From: CAZJHM01 sp964545925
GTDB taxonomy: Archaea; Iainarchaeota; Iainarchaeia; Iainarchaeales; CAZJHM01
Length of the DNA: 21,861 nucleotides
Direction: 5' to 3'
Assembly (NCBI GenBank): GCA_964545925.1
Contig: CAZJHM010000010.1
Location: forward strand, 1-21,861
Part shown: positions 1-7,046 of the stretch, one piece after another
Numbering within the stretch: position 1 is the first letter of the stretch
How the letters are laid out: each line of letters begins with the position of its first letter
The notes under the pieces: model-generated
Seen by the model: only the letters and a program-made list of their open reading frames with translations
Told to the model about the DNA's origin: nothing
The model's database searches: none
Program-made: the position numbers and the translations under genes

Positions 1-3
1 AGA

Positions 4-33
4 TACACAGTTGCCTGTGTAGATTGATACACA
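4..33. promoter_or_regulatory. Three alternating TACACA half-sites at 12-bp intervals
   Basis: TACACA (4-9), its reverse complement TGTGTA (16-21) and TACACA (28-33) are each separated by exactly six bases. They form two overlapping perfect inverted repeats one helical turn apart. They sit next to a minus-strand TATA-like box (46-55), where a transcription start would be expected near base 24. The arrangement suits a dimeric DNA-binding protein: an operator, an origin-binding site or a recombination core. The same sites recur at 21810-21839 because of the circular overlap. Confidence 0.55.
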
Positions 34-45
34 ATAGTCCCAGAA

Positions 46-55
46 AATATATAAA
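46..55 (-). promoter_or_regulatory. TATA-like box in the junction region, minus strand
   Basis: On the minus strand this reads TTTATATATT, a good archaeal TATA box. A start about 27 bases downstream would fall among the TACACA half-sites. Transcription would cross the origin and continue, after a leader of about 200 nt, into the 53-residue gene and the helicase. A second TATA-like box nearer the gene (21686-21693) is an alternative promoter. Confidence 0.4.
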
Positions 56-111
56 ATATAAAAAACAAGAATATTTGTTCTGAGAAGGGCAAAAAACATA
101 ACATCTTATAG

Positions 112-131
112 AAGAGGGGAAATCCCCTCTT
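112..131 (-). terminator. Hairpin after the last gene of the minus-strand fibre operon
   Basis: AAGAGGGG and CCCCTCTT form a perfect 8-bp stem around a 4-base AAAT loop. The hairpin starts four bases after the TAA of the 46-residue gene at 136. On the minus strand there is no immediate U-run (a T6 follows about 15 bases later). It is therefore either a terminator or a 3'-end protective hairpin. It also separates the operon from the candidate origin. Confidence 0.6.
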
Positions 132-135
132 GATT

Positions 136-276
136 TTATTTTCCATATTTTATGATAAAATAATTTTTTCTTACATTTGGTTGTTTAGAGTATAAAAAAT
201 TTCTTTCTTCAGAATTCATTAAGAAAGCTCTTCTAAGCAATTTTCCTTTTTCGCTCAATTCTTTTATATCTTTCAT
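136..276 (-). CDS. Small basic protein, 46 aa, unknown function
   Basis: The ATG at 276 overlaps the TGA of the preceding gene as ATGA, the linkage used throughout this operon, and the reading frame closes with TAA just before a hairpin. The product (MKDIKELSEKG...) is lysine/arginine-rich, mostly helical at the N-terminus, with an aromatic, basic C-terminal half ending KYGK. No membrane segment or metal-binding motif is visible. It is the last gene of the minus-strand unit. I do not recognise the family. The support is the overlap and position, not homology. Confidence 0.6.
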   Translation of the reverse strand: MKDIKELSEKGKLLRRAFLMNSEERNFLYSKQPNVRKNYFIIKYGK

Positions 277-668
277 TTCTTCTGCACCACATTTATTGAA
301 TTTGTAGTTGTTGTAGATGTTTGCTTTGTTTTCGCATCTATTGAATCTTGTCGGAGAGCAACTCTCTTTATCATATCTTCCTCAAAGTTGGCAATAGTAG
401 TGTTTAAATCAAAAGTTGTTTTCAATCTATCTATTTCCATTATCCTATAACAAGTATTTACAACTGATTTCTTAAAAAAACAAACTCCGACAACATTACC
501 ATCTTCATATTGTAGTGTTCTATCATAACCTGTTAGTCCTGCCTTTACAACTGATGAATAGAGAGTTTTATCTACTCCTTTTGTCGTAGCAGAGAGGGAT
601 ATTGATGCTCCGATAACTCCTGCTCCGAGTAAGAGCAAAACAAATATAATGATTAGTTTATTCTTCAT
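273..668 (-). CDS. Membrane-anchored protein, 131 aa, unknown
   Basis: The ATG at 668 has an AGGTG ribosome site about eight bases upstream, inside the end of the preceding gene (11-base overlap). Residues about 5-27 form one strong hydrophobic segment after a short MKNK start, so this is a signal anchor or uncleaved signal peptide with the rest outside. The outer domain has two cysteines (in VGVCFF and NTCYR), which could form a disulphide, and a Thr-rich tail (TKQTSTTTTNS). That tail looks like a flexible, possibly glycosylated linker. Its place after the fibre gene suggests an accessory surface or virion protein. Family not recognised. Confidence 0.8.
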   Translation of the reverse strand: MKNKLIIIFVLLLLGAGVIGASISLSATTKGVDKTLYSSVVKAGLTGYDRTLQYEDGNVVGVCFFKKSVVNTCYRIMEIDRLKTTFDLNTTIANFEEDMIKRVALRQDSIDAKTKQTSTTTTNSINVVQKK

Positions 669-816
669 TTTTTAACACCTTTTTGAATTCCTCATCTTCT
701 CTTTTTGCCTTAATTTCTTCACTAACTTTATCTAAATCCCAATTTCCTTTCTTCATTTCTTCTTTCATTCTTTTCCTTTTTTCTTTGTTTGTTTCCCATC
801 TTATTGCCATAATCAT
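658..816 (-). CDS. Small highly charged helical protein, 52 aa
   Basis: The product is almost entirely charged helix (ETNKEKRKRMKEEMKKGN, then EEIKAKREDEEFKKV) with no membrane segment or cysteines. The ATG at 816 overlaps the fibre gene's TGA by one base (TGATG). An in-frame ATG at 810, giving MAIRWETN, is equally possible and has GTGAT four bases upstream. Coiled-coil or scaffold behaviour is plausible from composition alone. It lies between the fibre and a membrane-anchored protein. Function unknown. Confidence 0.7.
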   Translation of the reverse strand: MIMAIRWETNKEKRKRMKEEMKKGNWDLDKVSEEIKAKREDEEFKKVLKNEE

Positions 817-3008
817 CACTTCACTAATTGAGTTGCACTTCCTGTCCAAGTATCCTCAATCATATCTATTCCAAAATAATGTCCCCATACTTGTTGATTA
901 TGAATTACTCCACAAGTATCTCGTGGATCTGTTGCTAATCTTCCTATTCTTCCAACACACACAGTAGATATTGTTTCATTCGCTCCTGACCAAATTGCAA
1001 AATAATCTCTCGTATGTATAGGATATGGAGCTCCTGCTGATACAATTTGACTAACTGTTGTATTTGGAAAAGGAGCTCCTGCAGGAGCACAAGTCATCTC
1101 TAATTCCCATACAACATTACATACAGGAGAACCATTAATTAATCCCCAATCAATAAAAGGAATAAAATCAGAACCTTCATCATATTCATTACCAAACTCA
1201 AGAGTAAAGTTCATATGTGCATCTTGTATCCAAGGGAACAAAGCTTGACTTACTCCCATACTTGCTGGAATTTGTCCATCATTTTGGAAATATAAAGGAA
1301 ATGTCGGAGCAGGAACTTCATCTATTGCTCTCATAGATTCAATTCCAATACCAATAGAATCCCAAACTCTTGCTCCATTTAGATACCAAGTATTAACACC
1401 ATCATCTGTTGAATCAATATCCCAATTAGATACTCCAACTTCATCAAGTTTTGTAGTCAAATTTCCTGTTCCAGAACTATATGTATGACTTACATCTTTA
1501 GCAGTTCCAAAATATTGTTTAAAATCGTCTGGGTGTCTTAAATCTCCCCATATAGTTAATTCATTTCTTGCGAAATCTCCATAAATCAAAGGTGTTGCTG
1601 TTTGTTCAACATCAATCCATAAACTATCATTAACATCTGTATTGTATGCAGGAGGATTAATATCGGGACCTATTACAATAAAACGAACAGAGGGAACAGA
1701 CAATAAACTAAATGCTCCTTTGCCAATTGCTACTCCATGTCTACAATCTGGACAATTAAGCAAGGCAGTGCTTCCACTAACAGTCATATCTATTGCTATA
1801 TTTGAATCTTTCATTATTGCATCTCCATACAATGCATTACTTTGTGATGGAAAATTTAAAACTCTTCCAGTTAAATCTCCAAATATTGAATTTGCTCCTG
1901 CTCCATTATTCAAATCTCTTCCTGCTTCTGTTCCATATAATGTATTTCCAACAACATTTTCCCCATAATATAATGCTCTTACTCCTGTTACAGTGTTCCT
2001 ATATCCTGAGATTAGATTAGCACAAGAGTCTGTTCCACGACAGAAGTTATCATATCCACTTACAATATCCTTTCCTGAGTTTCTTCCTTCAAAATCATTA
2101 TTCAAACCTGTTGTATGTTTATATAAATTACCATCAAGATATTGCTTAGTTCCAAGAATGAAATTCATATCTTTAATATTAATTATTGAACTTCCAACCA
2201 TATTCAAATCAGAGTTCATATCCACACGAGCAGTAAATAAGTGCTGTGTATTCAACCATTGGAGGTTTGCGATTGTGTTTGTATCTAATGTTGTGTCTGT
2301 TGTCCCACCAGTGCTAATTGTTGCATTTTTCCAACTATTGCCGTCATATTGTAGAATTTGATTTGTTGTCGGAACAGAAATATTAACATTGTTCAAATCA
2401 GTTAAATTCTTTGCTCCAAAGTTTGAATCAAAAACAGATTTGAATTTAGAATAAAAATTTCCATCAAAAGAAAACATAAAAATATTTTGTGCTTGCCCAG
2501 AAGTAATCCACCTTAAGTCGCCAAGAGAATTGAAGTCAGAGAGTTTTGTGTATCTTCCATCATAGACAGAATTAAAATCAGACATAGATGTTTGCCAATT
2601 TGTATCTATTGAAGCAGTATTCAAATATGTAGAATTGAAATCTGCTGAACCCCAAGTTAATTGATTAATCCATCTATTTGTGTCAGATATTTTTGTGAAA
2701 AAATTATTTAAATCTGATAATTGCTTGAAATCCATTCCTGCTGTTTGCCAATTTGTATCGATTATAGATGTTGAACCTCCACCTATATCGCTCCAATGAG
2801 ATATACAATTAGAATCAAGACAAAAATATTTAGCAAAAATATAATTTGCATTTGTAAAATTATAATCATTTCCATCTATATTAGAAGTAAGAGGATTTGC
2901 TACACCATTTAGATCTTCAAAAATCCAAGTATCTCCTTTTTCCAAACAACCAGAGAAAAATAAAACACTTAAAAATAAACCTAATATTAAAAATTTTGTT
3001 TTTTCCAT
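816..3008 (-). CDS. Fibre-like receptor-binding lipoprotein, 730 aa
   Basis: The ATG at 3008 is preferred over an upstream in-frame ATG at 3056, because it gives a clean lipoprotein signal (MEKTKFLILGLFLSVLFFSG followed by Cys) and starts two bases after the previous gene's stop. The next ~200 residues hold degenerate repeats (DTNWQT, SDFNS, KLSDFN). After these come a phage-fibre-like motif (LNNVNISVPTTNQILQYDG) and a glycine/asparagine-rich beta-helix-like stretch near residues 340-400 (YGTEAGRDLNNGAGANSIFG). The last ~165 residues resemble a C-terminal beta-sandwich common on phage tail fibres (HMNFTLEFGNEYDEGSDF, NVVWELE, late GHYFGID). I infer a receptor-binding fibre tethered by lipid to a membrane or envelope. 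The -3 lipobox residue is Phe, which is less usual. Confidence 0.8.
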   Translation of the reverse strand: MEKTKFLILGLFLSVLFFSGCLEKGDTWIFEDLNGVANPLTSNIDGNDYNFTNANYIFAKYFCLDSNCISHWSDIGGGSTSIIDTNWQTAGMDFKQLSDLNNFFTKISDTNRWINQLTWGSADFNSTYLNTASIDTNWQTSMSDFNSVYDGRYTKLSDFNSLGDLRWITSGQAQNIFMFSFDGNFYSKFKSVFDSNFGAKNLTDLNNVNISVPTTNQILQYDGNSWKNATISTGGTTDTTLDTNTIANLQWLNTQHLFTARVDMNSDLNMVGSSIINIKDMNFILGTKQYLDGNLYKHTTGLNNDFEGRNSGKDIVSGYDNFCRGTDSCANLISGYRNTVTGVRALYYGENVVGNTLYGTEAGRDLNNGAGANSIFGDLTGRVLNFPSQSNALYGDAIMKDSNIAIDMTVSGSTALLNCPDCRHGVAIGKGAFSLLSVPSVRFIVIGPDINPPAYNTDVNDSLWIDVEQTATPLIYGDFARNELTIWGDLRHPDDFKQYFGTAKDVSHTYSSGTGNLTTKLDEVGVSNWDIDSTDDGVNTWYLNGARVWDSIGIGIESMRAIDEVPAPTFPLYFQNDGQIPASMGVSQALFPWIQDAHMNFTLEFGNEYDEGSDFIPFIDWGLINGSPVCNVVWELEMTCAPAGAPFPNTTVSQIVSAGAPYPIHTRDYFAIWSGANETISTVCVGRIGRLATDPRDTCGVIHNQQVWGHYFGIDMIEDTWTGSATQLVK

Positions 3009-3010
3009 AT

Positions 3011-3463
3011 TTATATACCCAAGAACATAATAATATAACTTTCGGCTACGAAACAAAACAGAAAAACAAATATCCCAGGCAATCCTTTACCTTGAATTAT
3101 TTCTATTTTTAGTAATCTAATTAACATAAAAATTGTCAAATAAGAAAATAGAAAAATTGAAATGAAACCCAAACCATATATAATATTAAACACACAAAAA
3201 CCAGGAACAATCCAATTCAATGCACGATAATCTCCAACACTGATTTTTTCTTTTAATATTTTTTTCAAAATCCAAACAAACAATAATCCCAATGCACCAT
3301 TAACAATTCCAATCAAACCATAAAATAAAGCACAAACACTAATAACTCCTAACATATATTGATTATTCGACAAACTTATTGACAAAGTTCTAATATCTTC
3401 TATTGCCATATATATTAAACGAAAAATACCAAAATAAATAAACAAATCAAGAAGAAGCATCAT
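3011..3463 (-). CDS. Prepilin-peptidase-like (A24) integral membrane protein, 150 aa
   Basis: The protein is almost all membrane: about five or six hydrophobic segments. Two aspartates sit where A24 aspartic peptidases carry theirs. D23 is in AIEDIRT just after the first membrane segment, and D78 is in VGDYRAL, matching the family's GxGDxK motif. The C-terminus (KGLPGIFVFLFCF) recalls the proline-containing final helix of archaeal FlaK/TadV-type enzymes. The length is short but within the range of small archaeal members. The ATG at 3463 has GGAAAGTG upstream and overlaps the previous gene by 17 bases. If active, it would trim a class III signal peptide, possibly on a virion membrane protein. 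The motif fit is suggestive, not decisive. Confidence 0.6.
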   Translation of the reverse strand: MMLLLDLFIYFGIFRLIYMAIEDIRTLSISLSNNQYMLGVISVCALFYGLIGIVNGALGLLFVWILKKILKEKISVGDYRALNWIVPGFCVFNIIYGLGFISIFLFSYLTIFMLIRLLKIEIIQGKGLPGIFVFLFCFVAESYIIMFLGI

Positions 3464-3848
3464 AATAGCACTTTCCTGTTATTTTTATTTTTAATAAATA
3501 ATCATTTTGCTGTTTTTTCATTTCTATATTTTTTATTGTGTAGCTAATTATTGTAAATTTGCCACAATCTTGATTTATTTTTCTTTTTTCCATTTCTGTT
3601 CTACAATGTTCTTCAATTTTTTTTACAAAATCATCAAATGTTTTTCCAAAATTTAATCCTGGTGCTTTTATTTTTTGGAGAAGCGGAATATTGTCGGTTG
3701 GAACAATATATGAATCTGGAACTTCTATATCTTTCTTCATTAAAAATTTTGCTTTGTCTGCTATATTTTTTTCTAAAAATATATCAAAATTAATTATAAA
3801 TTCACTACCATTATTTAAAGTTTCTATTTCATAATTTGCTGGTTTCAT
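3447..3848 (-). CDS. Unknown soluble-looking protein, 133 aa
   Basis: The ATG at 3848 overlaps the previous gene's TGA (ATGA), and its own end overlaps the peptidase-like gene by 17 bases. There is no signal peptide or membrane segment. The sequence alternates beta-like stretches (FIINFDIFLE, FTIISYTIKNIEM, YLLKIKITGK) with a helical middle (FDDFVKKIEEHCRTEMEKR), and has three cysteines. Tight linkage to two membrane proteins suggests a cytoplasmic partner. Family not recognised. Confidence 0.8.
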   Translation of the reverse strand: MKPANYEIETLNNGSEFIINFDIFLEKNIADKAKFLMKKDIEVPDSYIVPTDNIPLLQKIKAPGLNFGKTFDDFVKKIEEHCRTEMEKRKINQDCGKFTIISYTIKNIEMKKQQNDYLLKIKITGKCYYDASS

Positions 3849-4609
3849 TTAATCAAACTCGTTGCAATTGCTGTATCAGTAACAGGTTGTTGTAATTTTG
3901 TTATGAATTGTGGTCCAAATATTAGAATTATTACAATTAATACAATAATGAACCCCCATATGATTGTCGAAGGATTGCTTAAAAATCCAAGAATTCCATT
4001 ACTGCTAAAGAATTTATCTGAATAATATCTTAAAATTGTTGTGTCATTCTCTCTCATTTTATCAATTTTACTTTGTATGTTCAACAACAAATGATTAGTT
4101 AGAAGATGATATTCTTTTTTGGATAGTTCGTCTTTCGAGATAAAACTTTTAAGTATAGACGAATAAATAAAACAAGGGAAACCTAACATTCCAAATTCAT
4201 ATTGTTTTGGGTTGTCTGTCGGTATAGTCAATATATTATTTATTTCTTTATTTTGTTTTATTTTTTGTGGGGCTTTGATGTATGTTGTCATATTTCTATT
4301 GAATACAGATTCAATTTTGTATTCTTTATTTTTCAAAAAATTTCCGTCTTTATAAACTAAAAATGGATCTATAATTCCAACAGAATCAATAACAAAAACT
4401 AAATAACCTTTACCTTTCAGCATTTCTGAAAAAGGATTTTTTATAATGAAAGGATATAAAAAACAACCAATACATATCGAAAGAATACAACCAACCCCAA
4501 ACAACAAAAAATCTTCTGTTTGTATATATATAAGAACCCCAACAACAACCGGAATAAAACCAGCTAAAACAAAAGCAAGTTTCTCTTTAATGTTGAAAGG
4601 ATTAACCAT
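3845..4609 (-). CDS. Membrane protein with central soluble domain, 254 aa
   Basis: Two adjacent hydrophobic segments (about residues 12-28 and 34-55) are followed by a soluble domain of about 150 residues rich in Lys, Ile and Tyr. One further membrane helix lies near residues 215-233 (TIIWGFIIVLIVIILIF), then a short tail. This hairpin, domain and single-helix layout suggests a cytoplasmic domain held at the membrane by both ends. The ATG at 4609 lies three bases after the previous TAA. No catalytic motif was recognised. It may be an assembly-platform component given the neighbouring peptidase-like gene, but that rests on context only. Confidence 0.8.
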   Translation of the reverse strand: MVNPFNIKEKLAFVLAGFIPVVVGVLIYIQTEDFLLFGVGCILSICIGCFLYPFIIKNPFSEMLKGKGYLVFVIDSVGIIDPFLVYKDGNFLKNKEYKIESVFNRNMTTYIKAPQKIKQNKEINNILTIPTDNPKQYEFGMLGFPCFIYSSILKSFISKDELSKKEYHLLTNHLLLNIQSKIDKMRENDTTILRYYSDKFFSSNGILGFLSNPSTIIWGFIIVLIVIILIFGPQFITKLQQPVTDTAIATSLIK

Positions 4610-4612
4610 ATA

Positions 4613-5155
4613 TTATCGCCCGAATATTCTCCCTATTATTCCCTTTTTTTCTGGTTGTATATTTGTTTGCTGATTCATAAAATTATAAGGATAATCCATT
4701 GGACTATCTGTGAATCTCTTGAATGCTGTCCCATTTCTTGACAAAGAACTTCTTCGCATAAAATTAAATAAAGCAAAATGAGATGTTGTGCTTATCTTTG
4801 TTTTGTCTATGTTTAAGTTTATTTTTTCTCTTTGTTCTTTGTTACATTTTTTATAGATTTCTGTTTTTTTAAAATCATATAAATGGGAAATCAATTCTAT
4901 TCTGTCGATAATACGAATAACTATTTTCGACAGAACCCAAGAATCATTATCGTCTAAATCAAGAAATTTATTTTCCATCCCAGTTATTAATTCTTGCATT
5001 TCCAAAAAATCTTCTTTTGTTGGGTTTTCTTTTTTAATTAACGATAAAAATTTTATAGAGTCTTGTCTATCTACAATTTTATCTATTTTTGTTTTTTCTT
5101 TTTCTTCTAAAATCATGCTTTTTGCATATTCGTTTTCAAAAGTTGTATTTTCCAT
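4613..5155 (-). CDS. Unknown helical cytoplasmic protein, 180 aa
   Basis: There is no signal peptide or membrane segment. The first two thirds are charged helix (EEKEKTKIDKIVDRQDS, then EDFLEMQELITGMENKF, DRIELISHLYDF). The tail is disordered-looking and aromatic (PMDYPYNFMNQQTNIQPEKK) and ends in a short basic motif, IGRIFGR. That is nearly the same ending as the next protein upstream in the operon (DKIIGR). The ATG at 5155 uses a GGGAG site. The basic end could bind membrane or a partner. Function unknown. Confidence 0.8.
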   Translation of the reverse strand: MENTTFENEYAKSMILEEKEKTKIDKIVDRQDSIKFLSLIKKENPTKEDFLEMQELITGMENKFLDLDDNDSWVLSKIVIRIIDRIELISHLYDFKKTEIYKKCNKEQREKINLNIDKTKISTTSHFALFNFMRRSSLSRNGTAFKRFTDSPMDYPYNFMNQQTNIQPEKKGIIGRIFGR

Positions 5156-5157
5156 TT

Positions 5158-5424
5158 TTATCTCCCTATTATTTTGTCTTTGCCATATTTTATTTTTAAA
5201 TCTCGTAATTCTGCTAAAATAGGTAAAACAAATTTAACAAATATAAAACAATTTCCCAAAACACAAATTAAAATTAAAAAAAAATTTGCTGTTAAAAATG
5301 ACAACATAATAGACATACCAATAATCAAAAAAAATGCATATTGTGCTTTTTCTAAAATATCAATTACCCATTTTGATATAAAATATTTTTCTCTGTCCAT
5401 ATCTATCTGTGTATATGTTTTCAT
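5158..5424 (-). CDS. Two-helix membrane protein, 88 aa
   Basis: Two adjoining hydrophobic segments at about residues 28-46 and 48-70 form a helical hairpin. A charged N-terminus of about 25 residues precedes them, and a basic C-terminus (LRDLKIKYGKDKIIGR) follows. The ATG at 5424 has AGGTG at good spacing. Both ends are probably cytoplasmic. It is much less glycine-rich than the capsid-like protein at 6702 and lacks its central motif, so I do not class it as a paralogue. Confidence 0.8.
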   Translation of the reverse strand: MKTYTQIDMDREKYFISKWVIDILEKAQYAFFLIIGMSIMLSFLTANFFLILICVLGNCFIFVKFVLPILAELRDLKIKYGKDKIIGR

Positions 5425-5447
5425 TTTTTACACCTATTTTTTTTGAA

Positions 5448-5759
5448 TTATCTTTCATTTAATCCAACCCCTGTTTGTTCTTTATATTCTTTTTCGTGGA
5501 GGGATACAAGCCAACTTATTATTTTGTTTTGGTAATTTTTCTCTTCTTCTACTTTTAAAAGTCTATTGTTAATGTCTTTGTTTATTATTTTTTGTTTATT
5601 AATTATCGACAAACTTATATCATTTATTTCGTTTTGTAACAACAGAGATTCAGTTTGTATTTTGTTTTTTTCATCGATGGATTTTATCTCAATTTGTAAA
5701 ATAGCAACAGAAACAATCATAACACAAAAAAATAAAGCAAAAGCTATATCTTTGTTCAT
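5448..5759 (-). CDS. Signal-anchored coiled-coil protein, 103 aa
   Basis: One membrane segment (about residues 5-22, AFALFFCVMIVSVAILQI) is followed by a long charged helix of about 65 residues with heptad-like spacing of Ile/Leu (EIKSIDEKNKIQTESLLLQN and onward). The architecture recalls small spanin- or holin-associated anchors and septal coiled-coil proteins, but nothing more specific can be read from it. The ATG at 5759 overlaps the TGA of the first gene of the operon (ATGA). Confidence 0.8.
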   Translation of the reverse strand: MNKDIAFALFFCVMIVSVAILQIEIKSIDEKNKIQTESLLLQNEINDISLSIINKQKIINKDINNRLLKVEEEKNYQNKIISWLVSLHEKEYKEQTGVGLNER

Positions 5760-5908
5760 TTTATCCCCTCTTTCTTTTTTAATAAATCCAGCCCTTTGTT
5801 TGTTATTGAATTGAATGTGTTTTTTAAATCAGGATATTTTTCCTTAAAAAAGGTTTTGATGTCTTTGTATTTTTTATGGACATCTTTTGTTATTTTTAGA
5901 GTAGGCAT
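5756..5908 (-). CDS. Small basic protein opening the minus-strand operon, 50 aa
   Basis: This short frame is complete: ATG at 5908, TGA overlapping the next gene's ATG as ATGA. The product MPTLKITKDVHKKYKDIKTF... is lysine-rich (about 15 Lys) and helical, with FKEKYPDLKNTFNSITNKG in the middle. The first residues (LKITKDVHKKYKD) resemble the short N-terminal strand plus helix of ribbon-helix-helix or VapB-like DNA-binding proteins, but the protein is too short to be sure. As the first gene beside a divergent promoter, a regulatory role is a reasonable guess. Confidence 0.65.
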   Translation of the reverse strand: MPTLKITKDVHKKYKDIKTFFKEKYPDLKNTFNSITNKGLDLLKKKEGIK

Positions 5909-5949
5909 AAAAATATTAAAACCAAACATATTAAAAATAGTATAGTTAT
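5909..5949. promoter_or_regulatory. Divergent promoter region between 5908 and 5950
   Basis: Only 41 bases separate the two divergent start codons, and nearly all are A or T. TATA-like strings lie on both strands: for the minus genes ATATAACTATAC, overlapping the start of the plus gene; for the plus gene AATATTAAAA near 5911. The two promoters must overlap, so the units are likely co-regulated or mutually exclusive. The plus-strand transcript is probably leaderless, since no SD precedes its ATG. Confidence 0.45.
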
Positions 5950-6402
5950 ATGTATTATATGGACGATTCTCAAAAAATTACATATTCTTATTTAGTTCTT
6001 TTTTATCAAGAAATTGAACAGATGAATGATTTGTTTGCAAGATATGATGTTTTTTTATCAAATTTAAAAACAACAATCACAATTAAAGATTTACAAAAAG
6101 GAGTTGTTCAAGACGAATCCACAAACAAACAACTCTTAGATTTAATATATAATTTGAAATATGTTTGTTCCAAAGTTATGTCTCGTTTTTTGGTTCTATC
6201 TAATCAATTTCAAGGAATTGATTTTACAAATGAAGAATTAAAAGAAATTCAAGAAAAAAAAAATAAACTATTTAATAAAAAAATACCAGAAGTAGATTTG
6301 TTATTTGAATATGTTACTTTTTTTAATAAAATTATTGTTTCTGGAATTATGAAAGATGCTTTGCAGAAAGTATCTTCTTTCACAGAAAGGTTGGGAGAAT
6401 AA
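5950..6402 (+). CDS. Unknown helical protein, 150 aa (plus-strand island)
   Basis: The first of two plus-strand genes lying alone between two minus-strand operons. The product is predominantly helical and soluble, with hydrophobic but not membrane-length stretches (YSYLVLFYQEIEQMNDLF, SKVMSRFLVLSNQF) and a charged Lys/Glu region near residue 100. Start choice is open: ATG 5950 or ATG 5959 (MDDSQKITYSY). Neither has an SD, so leaderless translation is likely and 5959 fits a TATA near 5930 less well. No motif recognised. Confidence 0.75.
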   Translation: MYYMDDSQKITYSYLVLFYQEIEQMNDLFARYDVFLSNLKTTITIKDLQKGVVQDESTNKQLLDLIYNLKYVCSKVMSRFLVLSNQFQGIDFTNEELKEIQEKKNKLFNKKIPEVDLLFEYVTFFNKIIVSGIMKDALQKVSSFTERLGE

Positions 6403-6668
6403 TGCCTGAAGAGATACAACTTAATATTTGTTTGTTCTATGACACACGACTTAAAAAACCATATATTGTTCTAAGAAAGCACATTTATGACAAAGAACAA
6501 ATAAAAGAAATAATTCAAAAAGGAATATCAGAAGAAAAATTTAAAATTAGTTTAAAATTTAATAATTCTTTTGTTGCAGCAGAAAGATTGATAGCTTCTA
6601 ATTTGCTCTCAGAGAAAGAAGTATATGATATTTTGAATTTAGAGCAAAAAAAGATTATAAAAAAATAA
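6402..6668 (+). CDS. Unknown small protein, 88 aa
   Basis: The ATG shares its A with the previous gene's TAA (TAATG), a tight translational link. The product begins with beta strands (IQLNICLFYDTRL, KPYIVLRKHIY). A helical charged half follows (KEQIKEIIQKGISEEKFKIS), then a basic helical end (LEQKKIIKK). No membrane segment, cysteine motif or catalytic signature is visible. The pair ends at a shared hairpin terminator. Confidence 0.8.
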   Translation: MPEEIQLNICLFYDTRLKKPYIVLRKHIYDKEQIKEIIQKGISEEKFKISLKFNNSFVAAERLIASNLLSEKEVYDILNLEQKKIIKK

Positions 6669-6672
6669 AAAA

Positions 6673-6690
6673 AATGGGGTCAACCCCATT
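6673..6690. terminator. Bidirectional hairpin between convergent genes
   Basis: AATGGGG and CCCCATT form a 7-bp perfect stem around TCAA. It lies in the 33-base gap between the ends of the plus-strand pair and the minus-strand capsid-like gene. An A-run precedes it on the plus strand, which is a U-run after the hairpin on the minus strand. It could terminate both units, more convincingly the minus one. Confidence 0.7.
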
Positions 6691-6701
6691 CTTATTCAGA
6701 T

Positions 6702-7043
6702 TTATAATGGACCTCCGCCTCCTCCTCCTCTATTCATAAAGAATCCGAGTGAAGATAATAGAACAACGATTATTGCTCCGGCGATTACAGCCATTACGAG
6801 ATATACTGTGTATTCTCCTATGACTCCATATGAACCAAACATATCAGCGATTCCTGTTTGGACATGGTCTTTAATTGTTGCATCTGTTATACCATTTATA
6901 TCGCTTTCAGCATTTCTATATGCTTTTGTAGATATGACTGACATCAAAATTAAGATGAAGATACCTACTCCAATTATGACAATCATAGATATAATACCAG
7001 ATAAATCATACATCTGAGCTTTTTCTTTAAAATCTTTAGGCAA
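6702..7043 (-). CDS. Two-helix capsid-like membrane protein, 113 aa
   Basis: A charged start (MPKDFKEKAQ) precedes helix 1 (about 15-37) and a 40-residue polar loop. Helix 2 (about 76-104, rich in Gly/Ala/Val) and a Gly6 tail ending GPL follow. Two long hydrophobic helices in about 100 residues is the layout of major capsid proteins of spindle-shaped archaeal viruses (SSV1 VP1 type); this is structural analogy, not a proven match. The start is TTG at 7043, with GGAGGTGA six bases upstream, among the strongest ribosome sites in the window. The gene has its own TATA box and terminator, as expected of an abundant protein. It shares a motif, GITxxxIKxxVQT with SY eight residues on, with the 124-residue protein at 10964. 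Confidence 0.75.
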   Translation of the reverse strand: MPKDFKEKAQMYDLSGIISMIVIIGVGIFILILMSVISTKAYRNAESDINGITDATIKDHVQTGIADMFGSYGVIGEYTVYLVMAVIAGAIIVVLLSSLGFFMNRGGGGGGPL

Positions 7044-7046
7044 TTA

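Larger units (their letters stand above)
1..55. repeat. Terminal direct repeat, copy 1 (circular overlap)
   Basis: Bases 1-55 are identical to the last 55 bases of the window. The match stops on the left at base 1 and on the right at the window end, so it is exactly 55 bp. That is the overlap a de Bruijn assembler with k=55 leaves on a circular contig. I infer a circular molecule of 21,806 bp, not a true long terminal repeat. The repeat lies in the largest non-coding region of the circle. Confidence 0.93.

Noticed and set aside
1..55. Terminal direct repeat as a viral long terminal repeat or attachment-site duplication
   Set aside because: Its length of exactly 55, a common assembler k-mer, and the continuous gene layout across the join fit a circular contig overlap better.
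1642..2361. Several plus-strand frames inside the fibre gene
   Set aside because: They are antisense shadows of the lipoprotein, with implausible composition and no ribosome sites.
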